A stretch of DNA of 64,000 nt from contig NZ_AP023321.1 of NCBI RefSeq assembly GCF_015140235.1, positions 1,850,501 to 1,914,500 on the forward strand, given 5' to 3'. Shown here piece by piece: positions 14,118-22,396 of this stretch. The notes beneath the pieces are model-generated. The model was not told the DNA's origin, did not search any database, and saw only the letters and a program-made list of their open reading frames with translations. Positions within the stretch are counted from its first letter, which is position 1. Each line of letters opens with the position of its first letter. The translations under genes and the position numbers were made by a program. Origin of the DNA: Solibaculum mannosilyticum. GTDB taxonomy: Bacteria; Bacillota; Clostridia; Oscillospirales; Acutalibacteraceae.

Positions 14118-16907
14118 TTACTCCACAATGGCGGCACAACGTGCGCACAGGGTCGGATGTTTCTCATCCTGGCCCACGGTATCGCTGTAAGCCCAGCATC
14201 GCTCGCATTTTTCACCGGATGCTTTATCGACTGTCACCGACAAGCCTTCCATCTCGGCGTCGAACTCCCCTTTGCCTTCCTTCTCGATGGTCAGCCGCGA
14301 TACAATAAAGATATCAGGCAGCTCCTTTTCCACCGATTTTGCAAAGTCGTAAAGCTCGCCTTCGCAATAAAGTGTAACATGAGCGTCCAAGGAGGAACCC
14401 ACTACCTTCTGGTTACGGGCCAATTCCAATGCCTTCTTTACATCCTCGCGGATGGCGTGGATCCGCTCCCAACGGGCTAAGAATTCATCGTCATGAGCCA
14501 CCTGGGAGGGCGCAGGCATATCATTGAGCAATACCGATTGAGCATTGTCCGCCTTAGAGTGAGGCATATGCTCCCAAATCTCCTCCGAGGTAAAGGCCAG
14601 GATGGGGGCCAGCATACGGGTCATAGCGTCCAGCACGCGGTAAATAGTAGTCTGAGCGGCCCGGCGGGATGGGCTATCCGCCTTTTCTACGTAGAGGCGG
14701 TCTTTGAGTACATCCAGGTAGAAATTACTCATATCCACCACACAGAAGTTCTGGATCGGATGGGTAACACGGTGGAATTCATAGTGATCGTAAGCGTCCC
14801 GCACCAATCCCACAAGGCTGTCCAGACGCATCAAGGCCCACTTGTCGATGGGTTCCAGCCGATCGTAATCCACCTGATGCTGATCGGGATCAAAATCGCT
14901 TAAGTTGCCCAGAATAAAACGGGCGGTGTTGCGGATCTTGCGGTACACCTCAGACAATTGACTCAGGATATTGGGGGAAATGCGGATATCCGCATGATAG
15001 TCGGAAGATGCTACCCACAGGCGCAGGATATCGGCGCCGTATTTATCCACAATCTCCTGGGGCAGAATGCCGTTGCCCAGGGATTTGCTCATTTTTTCAC
15101 CGTTGCCGTCCACAACCCAGCCGTGGGTCACAACCGCTTTGTACGGCGCTTTGCCAGTGGTGGCGATGGAGGTAAGCAACGACGATTGGAACCAGCCGCG
15201 ATACTGGTCGGCGCCCTCCAGATACAGATCAGCCGGCCATTTCAGATAAGGACGTTGAGCGCATACGGCCGCATGGGATGATCCGGAGTCAAACCAGACG
15301 TCCATAATGTCCTTTTCCTTCTCAAATTCATTGTGGCCGCATTCCGGACAGGTAAAGCCTTCCGGCGCAAAATCGGCGGCGGGACGGACAAACCAGCTAT
15401 CCGATCCCTCTTTGCGAAAGATGTCGGCGATGGTATCCACCGTCTCCCGGGTGATGATGGGTTTGCCACAGTGCTTGCAGTAGAGAATCGGGATGGGCAC
15501 GCCCCATTTGCGCTGGCGGGAAATACACCAGTCGGCACGGTCGCGCACCATTGAGGTAATGCGGTCCTCCCCCCAGGCGGGAATCCATTCTACGCCTTTG
15601 ATGGCCTCGATGGCCTCGTTTTTAAAGCTGTCGATGGAACAGAACCACTGTTCTGTAGCGCGGAACAAAATAGGCTTCTTGCAGCGCCAGCAGTGGGGAT
15701 AGTCATGCACAATGCGTTTGGCGGCAAACAACGCCCCCGTCTCTTCCAGATGCTTGCCGATGGCTTTGTTGGCTTCGTCGGTACTGAGGCCGGCAAATTG
15801 ACCGGCTTCGTCGGTGAGATAGCCTTTGTCGTCCACCGGCACTACAATGGGAAGTTCCGGATAATTGCGGCACACCACATAGTCCTCTACGCCGTGGCCG
15901 GGTGCTGTATGGACACATCCTGTACCGCTTTCCAGCGTGACATGGTCGCCTACGATCACCAGGGAATCCCTGTCCAGGAAGGGATGACGGGTCACCATAC
16001 GCTCCAGTTCAGATCCGCGGATGGTCCCCAGTACCTGATACTCTTCAATGCCTGCCTCGGCCATAACCGATTGATAAAGCGCTTCAGCCATGACAAAATA
16101 CTGGCCGTTGGCCTCAATGAGGCAGTAATCAAACCGCGGGCCAACACAGATAGCCACATTACCCGGCAATGTCCAGGTGGTGGTGGTCCAGATGACAAAA
16201 TAAGTCTCGTCCAGATTGGCGCCCATGGCGGTCAGCTTGCCCTGATCATCGGTTACCTTGAACTTAACATAGATGGAGAAGCAGGGATCCTTATCATATT
16301 CCACTTCAGCTTCGGCCAAAGCCGTCCCGCAGTCGGTGCACCAATACACCGGTTTGAGACCTTTGTAGATGTAACCCTTCAGGGCCATCTCGCCGAATAC
16401 CTCAATCTGTTTTGCCTCGTACTCCGGCTTTAAAGTGATATAGGGATTGTCCCATTCACCCATAGCACCCAGACGTTTAAACTGATTGCGTTGATCGTCC
16501 AAGTATCCCAAAGCGAAGTCACGGCAGATCTTGCGCAGTTCCACCGGGGAAATGGTGGTGGAATTGCCGACGCCTGCACGGGCACGGGCCTTCAATTCTG
16601 TGGGAAGGCCGTGGGTATCCCATCCAGGGACATAAGGGGCCTGGAAGCCGGACATATTCTTATAGCGGATAATAATATCCTTCAGTGTTTTATTGAGGGC
16701 GGTTCCCAGATGCACATCGCCATTGGCATAAGGAGGACCGTCGTGCAGCACAAAAAGAGGTTTCCCCTCGTTGTGCTTCATGAGAGCCTGATAACGGTTT
16801 TCTTCTTCCCATTTCTTGAGCATCTCCGGCTCGCGTTTGGGCAGACCGGCCCGCATGGCAAAGTCGGTCTTAGGTAAATTGAGTGTCTTGTTGTAATCCT
16901 GAGGCAT
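14118..16907 (-). CDS. ileS: isoleucyl-tRNA synthetase
   Basis: 929-aa class Ia synthetase charging tRNA-Ile. The N-terminal 'HDGPPYANGDVHLGTALNK' contains the HIGH-equivalent as HLGT (66-69). The editing domain has 'ESGTGCVHTAPGHG', the KMSKS loop is 'GEKMSKSLGN', and the C-terminal zinc site is 'CERCWAY' plus 'LCARCAAI'. The bacterial length and zinc finger match the mupirocin-sensitive type. No T-box leader is visible in the 140 bases upstream (no AGGGTGG-like antiterminator element), although many Firmicute ileS genes have one. It lies between divIVA and lspA, as in many Clostridia. Confidence 0.96.
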   Translation of the reverse strand: MPQDYNKTLNLPKTDFAMRAGLPKREPEMLKKWEEENRYQALMKHNEGKPLFVLHDGPPYANGDVHLGTALNKTLKDIIIRYKNMSGFQAPYVPGWDTHGLPTELKARARAGVGNSTTISPVELRKICRDFALGYLDDQRNQFKRLGAMGEWDNPYITLKPEYEAKQIEVFGEMALKGYIYKGLKPVYWCTDCGTALAEAEVEYDKDPCFSIYVKFKVTDDQGKLTAMGANLDETYFVIWTTTTWTLPGNVAICVGPRFDYCLIEANGQYFVMAEALYQSVMAEAGIEEYQVLGTIRGSELERMVTRHPFLDRDSLVIVGDHVTLESGTGCVHTAPGHGVEDYVVCRNYPELPIVVPVDDKGYLTDEAGQFAGLSTDEANKAIGKHLEETGALFAAKRIVHDYPHCWRCKKPILFRATEQWFCSIDSFKNEAIEAIKGVEWIPAWGEDRITSMVRDRADWCISRQRKWGVPIPILYCKHCGKPIITRETVDTIADIFRKEGSDSWFVRPAADFAPEGFTCPECGHNEFEKEKDIMDVWFDSGSSHAAVCAQRPYLKWPADLYLEGADQYRGWFQSSLLTSIATTGKAPYKAVVTHGWVVDGNGEKMSKSLGNGILPQEIVDKYGADILRLWVASSDYHADIRISPNILSQLSEVYRKIRNTARFILGNLSDFDPDQHQVDYDRLEPIDKWALMRLDSLVGLVRDAYDHYEFHRVTHPIQNFCVVDMSNFYLDVLKDRLYVEKADSPSRRAAQTTIYRVLDAMTRMLAPILAFTSEEIWEHMPHSKADNAQSVLLNDMPAPSQVAHDDEFLARWERIHAIREDVKKALELARNQKVVGSSLDAHVTLYCEGELYDFAKSVEKELPDIFIVSRLTIEKEGKGEFDAEMEGLSVTVDKASGEKCERCWAYSDTVGQDEKHPTLCARCAAIVE

Positions 16908-17003
16908 AGTAGGTATTCTCTCCCTTATGTTCAGTTGAGACCGATGCAGGATGGCATCTGCCTCTCCTCTATTTTACAGTCAGAAAAATAACCCGTCTGG
17001 GCG

Positions 17004-17036
17004 GAGCATCCCCTCTCAATCAGGGAGCAGATGCTC
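17004..17036 (+). other. hairpin between divIVA and ileS
   Basis: GAGCATC (17004-17010) and GATGCTC (17030-17036) form a stem with partial inner pairing. The only T-run (ATTTTT at 17038-17043) follows on the plus strand, opposite to both neighbouring genes, so it is not an obvious terminator for divIVA. Confidence 0.5.
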
Positions 17037-17047
17037 AATTTTTGTGA

Positions 17048-17821
17048 TTATCGATTGCCCAAAGTTGGATAATCGTCGTCAGCCGACATATCGTAGTGTT
17101 CGCCGAACTTCATACCAAAACTGCTCAAAGGACGTCTGATTTCCTCAGTGGAACGTTGAACTGGAGCAGATTTTCTCTCCGGTATCGTAACAGCAGGCGC
17201 TTGCGGCTGGATCTCCTCCGCCGCTTCCACTGCAGGCGGCGCTACCGGAGCCTGTGTTTCAGCTGATTTCAGAATGGTTTGAACCGGCTGCTGTACAGGT
17301 GTTTCCACCGGCTGTTCCTCCGCCGGTACAGCGACTGCTTTGGGTTCTTCCACAGGTGCCTGAGGCGCTTTCTCCGGCTCCGGCAATGCGCTGATCAGGG
17401 CGATGTGTTCTTTATAAATAGACAACAGCCGCTGTTTAAAGCTGCCTACTTCCTGCTGGATCTTATCAAGGGCCTCACTTTGACGGACCAATTCACGCTG
17501 CGTACTGCCCACAAGTTTTTCCGCTTTAATGGAAGCGTCCTGCATAATGAGATCGGCTTTGTGCTGGGCCTCTCGGATAATGGCATCTCCGGCCTTTTGT
17601 GCACTCAGGAAAGCCGTTTGGATACTGGACTCTTCACTGCGGTATTCTTCAATCTTCTCCACCAGGACCTGCATCTTCTTTACCAGCTGGCTATTTTCAC
17701 GATAAAGTTTGTCGTAATCTTCATAAAGCTCATCTAAAAAAGCATCTACGTCTTCCGGACGATAGCCCCCAAAAGAGCTCTTTTCAAACGTGCGGTTTTT
17801 GATTTGCACGGGAGTCATCAT
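17048..17821 (-). CDS. divIVA: DivIVA-domain cell-division protein
   Basis: 257-aa cytoplasmic coiled-coil protein. The N-terminal DivIVA lipid-binding motif is clear ('FGGYRPEDVDAFLDELYEDYDKLYREN'), followed by a long coiled coil to about 135. A Pro/Ala/Glu/Gln-rich linker (about 135-220) and a short C-terminal segment with 'RPLSSFGMKFGEHYDMSADD' complete it. DivIVA binds curved membranes at poles and septa and recruits Min, chromosome-anchoring or wall-synthesis factors. The linker is longer than in Bacillus DivIVA (164 aa) and may be a flexible partner-binding tail. The gene follows ylmH by 14 bases in the sepF-ylmH-divIVA division cluster. Confidence 0.93.
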   Translation of the reverse strand: MMTPVQIKNRTFEKSSFGGYRPEDVDAFLDELYEDYDKLYRENSQLVKKMQVLVEKIEEYRSEESSIQTAFLSAQKAGDAIIREAQHKADLIMQDASIKAEKLVGSTQRELVRQSEALDKIQQEVGSFKQRLLSIYKEHIALISALPEPEKAPQAPVEEPKAVAVPAEEQPVETPVQQPVQTILKSAETQAPVAPPAVEAAEEIQPQAPAVTIPERKSAPVQRSTEEIRRPLSSFGMKFGEHYDMSADDDYPTLGNR

Positions 17822-17835
17822 AGCGCTTGTCCTCC

Positions 17836-18594
17836 TTAACAGTATTTATTTAGCAAGATATGCAGTCTGCCTTTTCGAGTGGGTGAACCAAATTGCGCGA
17901 TGATCCCACGGCCCCACCCCCGTATAGACAGTTTATCCTCCTCTTTGATGGTATAAGAGACATTGGTGCATACTTCATGGTTGACCGAGACAAGTCCCCC
18001 CTGGATCATTTTGACCGCTATGGAACGAGATTCATTGGCGGCAAATGCCACCACACAGTCTAATCTGCTGGAGGCCACAACGCCTTCCTTCGGTTCTACT
18101 TTTCGACCGGCAGGCAATTTCCCTTCCAAGCCCAATAAACATTTGACGCCCACGCGTCCTACTTTTTCCACTTGCGAAACAATATAACTTGCCATTTCAC
18201 TCAGCACAAACAGGACACACCGTCCTTCTTCCACCAGGATATCCCCTAGGACCTCCCGCTTGATGCCTAAGGCCATCAGCGATCCTAAAAAGTCCCGATG
18301 GGTTAGGGTATCCTGTTTCCGGAAACGCAAGGTGATGGGTTGGATCGGAAAGGCCTCTGCGTCCGGCTCTTCTGGAAATACGCCGAATACCGTCCGCTCC
18401 GCCTCCTTATATCCGCCCCATCCTAAAAAGAAAGCGCAGCCAAATCGCTGCGCTACCGTCTGCGCCAGCACAGCTTGGCGCTCATCTAAGAATCCGACAA
18501 AGCAGGGGTTTCTGCGCCGCTCCATCAAACGGATAGCGTCTAGTACCCGGGCTTCCAATTGCTGATCCTCTGTAGAATGCTTTGATGCGCCCAC
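17836..18594 (-). CDS. ylmH: YlmH-family S4-domain RNA-binding protein
   Basis: 252-aa cytosolic protein. The C-terminal S4 domain (about 170-240; 'SRLDCVVAFAANESRSIAVKMIQGGLVSVN') binds RNA, after an N-terminal YlmH domain. YlmH proteins are associated with stalled or split ribosomes and belong to the division cluster by location only. GTG at 18594 has AGGAGG five bases upstream. The usual ylmG (YggT) gene between sepF and ylmH is absent; only 80 bases separate them. Confidence 0.88.
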   Translation of the reverse strand: MGASKHSTEDQQLEARVLDAIRLMERRRNPCFVGFLDERQAVLAQTVAQRFGCAFFLGWGGYKEAERTVFGVFPEEPDAEAFPIQPITLRFRKQDTLTHRDFLGSLMALGIKREVLGDILVEEGRCVLFVLSEMASYIVSQVEKVGRVGVKCLLGLEGKLPAGRKVEPKEGVVASSRLDCVVAFAANESRSIAVKMIQGGLVSVNHEVCTNVSYTIKEEDKLSIRGWGRGIIAQFGSPTRKGRLHILLNKYC

Positions 18595-18673
18595 GCAAAC
18601 CTCCTGCTAGAACAGGTTCAGCCGGCAGCGATGTGTTTGTTCATCGCCCCGGCTCAACATGATGCTCTTCTCT

Positions 18674-19132
18674 TTAGAAATAAACGCCGCTATTTTCCAA
18701 TTCATCCAACAGATCACCCATAATGCCCACATTGTAAGGGGTGATGATGTATGTACTGGTGGATGCGCGTTTGATCTGGCCGTTGTTTGCATAGGCCACA
18801 CCGCTTAAGAAGTCCACCAAACGGCGGGATACATCTTTATTGGTCTGCTCCAGATTGAGCACAATGGTGCGTTTTGCATTGAGGTGATCGGCAATGGAAG
18901 ATGCATCCTCAAAGCGTTCCGGCTTGACCAGCACAACCTGCAGCTGGGCAGTGGCATGGATATTTACAACCTTATTGGCGCGTTTTGTCTCCCGGACGGG
19001 TTGTTCCTCGGGCTCTTCCTCCGGCTGTCTGGAAATAATGTCATCCATCTCATCGGTCTCCTCTTCGTAGTCGTAATCGTACTCCTCATCAGGGCCGCTC
19101 ATAATATTTTTCATCTTATCCAGTAAACTCAT
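18674..19132 (-). CDS. sepF: SepF cell-division protein
   Basis: 152-aa protein that links FtsZ filaments to the membrane and stabilises the Z-ring. The first residues 'MSLLDKMKNIM' form the amphipathic membrane-targeting helix, an acidic Glu/Asp/Tyr linker follows (about 14-50), and the C-terminal SepF core (about 60-150) contains 'VVLVKPERFEDASSIADHL', 'RTIVLNLEQTNKDVSRRLVDFLSG' and 'YIITPYNVGI'. GGAGG lies nine bases before the ATG. It follows ylmE by 13 bases. Confidence 0.93.
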   Translation of the reverse strand: MSLLDKMKNIMSGPDEEYDYDYEEETDEMDDIISRQPEEEPEEQPVRETKRANKVVNIHATAQLQVVLVKPERFEDASSIADHLNAKRTIVLNLEQTNKDVSRRLVDFLSGVAYANNGQIKRASTSTYIITPYNVGIMGDLLDELENSGVYF

Positions 19133-19145
19133 AGGGTGAAACCTC

Positions 19146-19883
19146 CTATTTTTTTCTCAATCCAAACAGTGCAGTCCCCGGCCGGATCAGGTTTGAGCCT
19201 TCTAAGATGGCCTCCTGATAATCGCCTGACATGCCCATGGACAGGTACTTCATACAAACATTATCTAATTTTTTAGCCTTTATGTCAAGAAAGAGTTGGT
19301 GCATATTTGAAAAATATTGCCGAACTTGTGCACTTGTTTCACATATAGGCGGAATGCTCATCAGGCCTTCCACCTGGATCCCCGGCAGTTCTGCGATTTG
19401 TTCTACCAATTCCATGGCCTCGTCCCGCGGGATGCCTGATTTGCTTTGTTCCTCCCCGATGTTGACTTCCACCAGGCAATGGGTCACCAATCCCTTTTCC
19501 TCCGATATCCGGCTGATCTCCCGGGCCAAGTGTATCCGGTCCACCGACTGGATCATCTCCACTTCTCCCACGATTTTACGAACCTTATTGGTCTGCAGTG
19601 CGCCGATGAGATGAACGCCTACGCTGTCCAGATGCAGATCCGGTTTCTTTGAGAGAAACTCCTGCACCCGGTTCTCCCCAATCTTATCCACACCGCACTC
19701 AATGGCATGGTTGATGAGATCCGGAGCTACAGTCTTAGTCACGGCCAGTAGAGTGATATCCTCTGGGCGCCGTCCCGAGCGAACAGCCGCTTCTCCCATA
19801 TGGAACCTGATTTCCTTAAGGTTCTCCTCCACCATTTTGAGGCGAGGATCTGTATCACTATCGGGTAACCACTTTTCCATCAT
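19146..19883 (-). CDS. ylmE: YggS/YlmE-family PLP-binding protein
   Basis: 245-aa protein of the PLP homeostasis family, a TIM-barrel like the N-terminal domain of alanine racemase. The PLP Lys is K50 in 'LLAVTKTVAPDLIN'. Conserved 'IGENRVQEF', 'HLIGALQTNKV' and 'SMGMSGDYQEAI' are all present. Family members buffer pyridoxal phosphate and affect amino-acid metabolism; no enzymatic activity is established. The start at 19883 (or ATG at 19880) overlaps the end of the HlyD-like gene by 26 bases, with AAGGGAAGG inside that gene serving as ribosome site. Confidence 0.92.
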   Translation of the reverse strand: MMEKWLPDSDTDPRLKMVEENLKEIRFHMGEAAVRSGRRPEDITLLAVTKTVAPDLINHAIECGVDKIGENRVQEFLSKKPDLHLDSVGVHLIGALQTNKVRKIVGEVEMIQSVDRIHLAREISRISEEKGLVTHCLVEVNIGEEQSKSGIPRDEAMELVEQIAELPGIQVEGLMSIPPICETSAQVRQYFSNMHQLFLDIKAKKLDNVCMKYLSMGMSGDYQEAILEGSNLIRPGTALFGLRKK

Positions 19884-21078
19884 ATAGATCCTTCCCTTCT
19901 ACAATAACCTGATCGTAAGCTTGCAGGGCATCTTTCAGCTCGGTGTCAGTCTTGCAGAGCATATATTCGTCGTTGCTGTAGACCTTTTCGATGGGGGCGA
20001 AGTGGGCGACTGCCCCTTCCACAATGTATACTCCCATCTGGTCCTCCTCAAAGTGAATGGCCTTATTGCTCACGCGGATGCCGGAATAGCTCTTGAACCG
20101 GATGGTCACCGTCTGTTTGCGAAGAGAATTCAGAACCTCCGAAAGAGTATCGCTCTGGAGTACTACCGCACAAGAACCGTCCTTTTCCGCATTAACTGCC
20201 ATCACTGTCATGTCAATCTCCTCTGGCGACAGTTCCGGCACCTGTAGCTGCACCTGATTGCCCGCTTTGATCGTGATACCGGAGTCGGCCGGCAGAGTGA
20301 ACACATAGTACCACTTGTGTTCCAAAGCTAATTTTCCCACGGCGTTAGCCCCTTCGGTGGATGCCGGCTTTTGAAGGAGTTCCTCTACTTGGGACTTTGT
20401 AATGTTTTCCAAGTCGTCGCAATCGGCTGCATATTCGTATCCATCGATGTTAGAGTAAAAATAACCCGAGGCTGGCGCTGTGATGGTAGAAACCGGTTCT
20501 GGGAATTTCTGCTGCAAAGCATCTCGTTCCTGCGTCAGCTGCTGGATGCGCGCATCAAAATTTTCTACCTTGCCGGTGACCAGTTGACGGCGGTTATAGA
20601 GATCCAATAAGCCGTTTTTGGACTGCTCCAATTTGGAAAACTGACGGCTGGCCGTTACATCCAACAGCTGGAATAATTTATCGCTGAGCTGCTTGTCCAG
20701 TGAGTCCACTGACACCGCTCCGCCCAAGTTGGCTGACTCCACCTCTTTCAGCATCTCGATTTCTTCATCCAACCCCCGTATGGTTTGATGGGCTTTGGCG
20801 GTTTCCTCGTCCTGACAGATGTACGCCACTGTTCCTTCATAGCCTACCTTTTCCCCATCGGCCAAGGCATAGGACTTGACGCCCTCTTCCTCGGATGTCA
20901 GAATCTGTTCCCTGCGTATCATCATGCCTTCTACATTCAATTCATCATAGGCTTCTGTGACATAGGCGGTCTCAGTAGCGACCTGGTTGTTGCCGGACAA
21001 CATTACCTGTACTACCACATAAGCGATCAGAAGCACCACTGCCAGGCCCACGCCCACGCGCACAGCCACTTTACTCAA
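19858..21078 (-). CDS. HlyD-like membrane-anchored protein
   Basis: 406-aa protein with one N-terminal TM segment (about 5-27) and a long extracytoplasmic part. It has a membrane-fusion-protein layout: a biotinyl-lipoyl-like half motif, a coiled-coil hairpin (about 100-190), a second half with 'TITAPASGYFYSNIDGYE', and a beta domain. HlyD-type adaptors normally work with an exporter, but no exporter gene lies nearby. Relatives at the head of the sepF-divIVA cluster are common in Clostridia and their function is unknown to me. The start is TTG at 21078, eight bases after AGGAGGT. It is the first gene of the division cluster after a 285-base non-coding stretch. Confidence 0.8.
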   Translation of the reverse strand: MSKVAVRVGVGLAVVLLIAYVVVQVMLSGNNQVATETAYVTEAYDELNVEGMMIRREQILTSEEEGVKSYALADGEKVGYEGTVAYICQDEETAKAHQTIRGLDEEIEMLKEVESANLGGAVSVDSLDKQLSDKLFQLLDVTASRQFSKLEQSKNGLLDLYNRRQLVTGKVENFDARIQQLTQERDALQQKFPEPVSTITAPASGYFYSNIDGYEYAADCDDLENITKSQVEELLQKPASTEGANAVGKLALEHKWYYVFTLPADSGITIKAGNQVQLQVPELSPEEIDMTVMAVNAEKDGSCAVVLQSDTLSEVLNSLRKQTVTIRFKSYSGIRVSNKAIHFEEDQMGVYIVEGAVAHFAPIEKVYSNDEYMLCKTDTELKDALQAYDQVIVEGKDLYDGKVVTR

Positions 21079-21133
21079 TCTGGTCCACCTCCTTTTTTAA
21101 CGTCTCAAACGCCTCGTACACGTTACTCCCCAT
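21071..21133 (-). CDS. possible 20-codon leader ORF overlapping the HlyD-like gene
   Basis: ATG at 21133 opens 20 codons (MGSNVYEAFE..., charged and helix-like) ending in TAA at 21071, which overlaps the TTG start of the next gene by 8 bases. The next gene's AGGAGGT lies inside it. Its own ATG has no Shine-Dalgarno and sits in the loop of CCCCTTTTTATGGGG. Translation is therefore doubtful; if real it would couple translation. Confidence 0.25.
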   Translation of the reverse strand: MGSNVYEAFETLKKEVDQIE

Positions 21134-21357
21134 AAAAAGGGGATTTCATCAAAGATGTCGTTTTTTTGCAGAACCACGCAAAAAGCAGCGGCTGATTTCC
21201 TGTCACGCTACGTTTGCCTTTTACCACCATATCAAAGCCTTTTCATCGGTATGACGGTTGATTCTGCACCCAAAATCCTGCTGGAAACCAAGCTGTAAAA
21301 ATGCCTGTGCCTTTTTACCTCTTTGACGGTTGCCGGCAAAATGGAAGGCTGTTTTTT

Positions 21358-21366
21358 ATTATATCA
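21358..21366 (-). promoter_or_regulatory. extended -10 promoter at the miaA stop codon
   Basis: On the minus strand TGATATAAT lies across the miaA TGA stop, giving a TGnTATAAT extended -10 for the downstream HlyD-ylm-division cluster. No good -35 box was found. Confidence 0.6.
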
Positions 21367-22311
21367 CAAGCCCAGCCCTTTTTCTACCAACTCATACGCC
21401 TTTTTGCAAAGGACATCCGTGTTTCCCAGTCGGTCAGCCTCCAGCCAATGTACCCGTTCATCCCGGCGAAACCACGTCAGTTGACGTTTGGCATAACGGC
21501 GGGTACTCTGTTTGAGATGTTCTACCGCTTCTTCCAGGGAAATCTCCCCTTTGATATAAGGGAAAAGTTCTTTATGTCCGATGGCTTGCAGGCCGCATCC
21601 CTCTTCTACCTTCATAGCAGCTTTGGCCTCTTCCAGGAGGCCCTGTTCCATCATCTGATCCACCCGCGTATTGATGCGGTCGTAAAGCTTCTGGCGATCC
21701 TTATAACAGATGCCGATGATAACGGGATGATAAGGCGACGGTTGCTCCCGGGAACGGAGACGTTGTTCGGACATGGTAATGCCTGTCAACCGGTACATTT
21801 CCATAGCACGGACAATTCGTCCCACGTTGTTGGGATGAAGCGTGGCGGCTGTCTCCGGATCGTACTGGGCCAATTCGTCTAAAAGGGCCTGTCCGCCCTC
21901 TTCTTGTGCACGGCGGTTGAGGCGCCGGCGCAGCTCCGGATCGGCTGGAGAATCCACAAACCGGATGTTATCCAGAAGCGAGGAAATGTAAAGCCCTGTC
22001 CCTCCCACCAGTATAGGGAGGTTTCCTCTTTCCCGGATATCCCGGATGCACTGCTCCGCCAACTGGCACCAGCGGGCCACACTAAATTGTTCCTGTGGAT
22101 CTAGGAACCCCATCAAATGATGCGGGATTCCCTCCATCTCCTCCTGGGTAGGCTGGGCGGTTCCAATGGGCATGCCTCGGTAAACCTGCATGGAGTCGGC
22201 CGATACTACTTCTCCTGCAAACCTTTTGGCAAGACGCACACCCAGTCCGGTTTTTCCCGACGCCGTTGGACCCACCACCGCTATTACCGGAATCTTTTCC
22301 TGTATTGGCAT
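21364..22311 (-). CDS. miaA: tRNA dimethylallyltransferase
   Basis: 315-aa enzyme transferring a dimethylallyl group from DMAPP to A37 of tRNAs reading UNN codons. The P-loop is 'VVGPTASGKTGLG', the substrate motifs are 'VVSADSMQVYRGMPIGTAQP' and 'GTGLYISSLLDN', and the C-terminal 'STRRYAKRQLTWFRRDERVHWLEAD' is diagnostic. It follows metK, but a strong hairpin lies between them and no separate promoter is obvious in the 30 bases left, so it may depend on read-through. Confidence 0.95.
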   Translation of the reverse strand: MPIQEKIPVIAVVGPTASGKTGLGVRLAKRFAGEVVSADSMQVYRGMPIGTAQPTQEEMEGIPHHLMGFLDPQEQFSVARWCQLAEQCIRDIRERGNLPILVGGTGLYISSLLDNIRFVDSPADPELRRRLNRRAQEEGGQALLDELAQYDPETAATLHPNNVGRIVRAMEMYRLTGITMSEQRLRSREQPSPYHPVIIGICYKDRQKLYDRINTRVDQMMEQGLLEEAKAAMKVEEGCGLQAIGHKELFPYIKGEISLEEAVEHLKQSTRRYAKRQLTWFRRDERVHWLEADRLGNTDVLCKKAYELVEKGLGL

Positions 22312-22343
22312 GCTATCTATCTCCCTCCTCTGGTCAATGAACC

Positions 22344-22386
22344 AAAAAGACGCACCCGGCTTTCCTATACCGGATGCGTCTTTTCC
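22344..22386 (-). terminator. terminator of metK
   Basis: On the minus strand AAAAGACGCATCCGG pairs with CCGGGTGCGTCTTTTT around a 10-base loop, 10 bases after the metK stop. Confidence 0.85.
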
Positions 22387-22396
22387 AATGCGGTGA

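Noticed and set aside
16908-17047. Possible T-box leader before ileS
   Set aside because: No conserved T-box sequence, specifier loop or antiterminator is seen, and the gap is too short.
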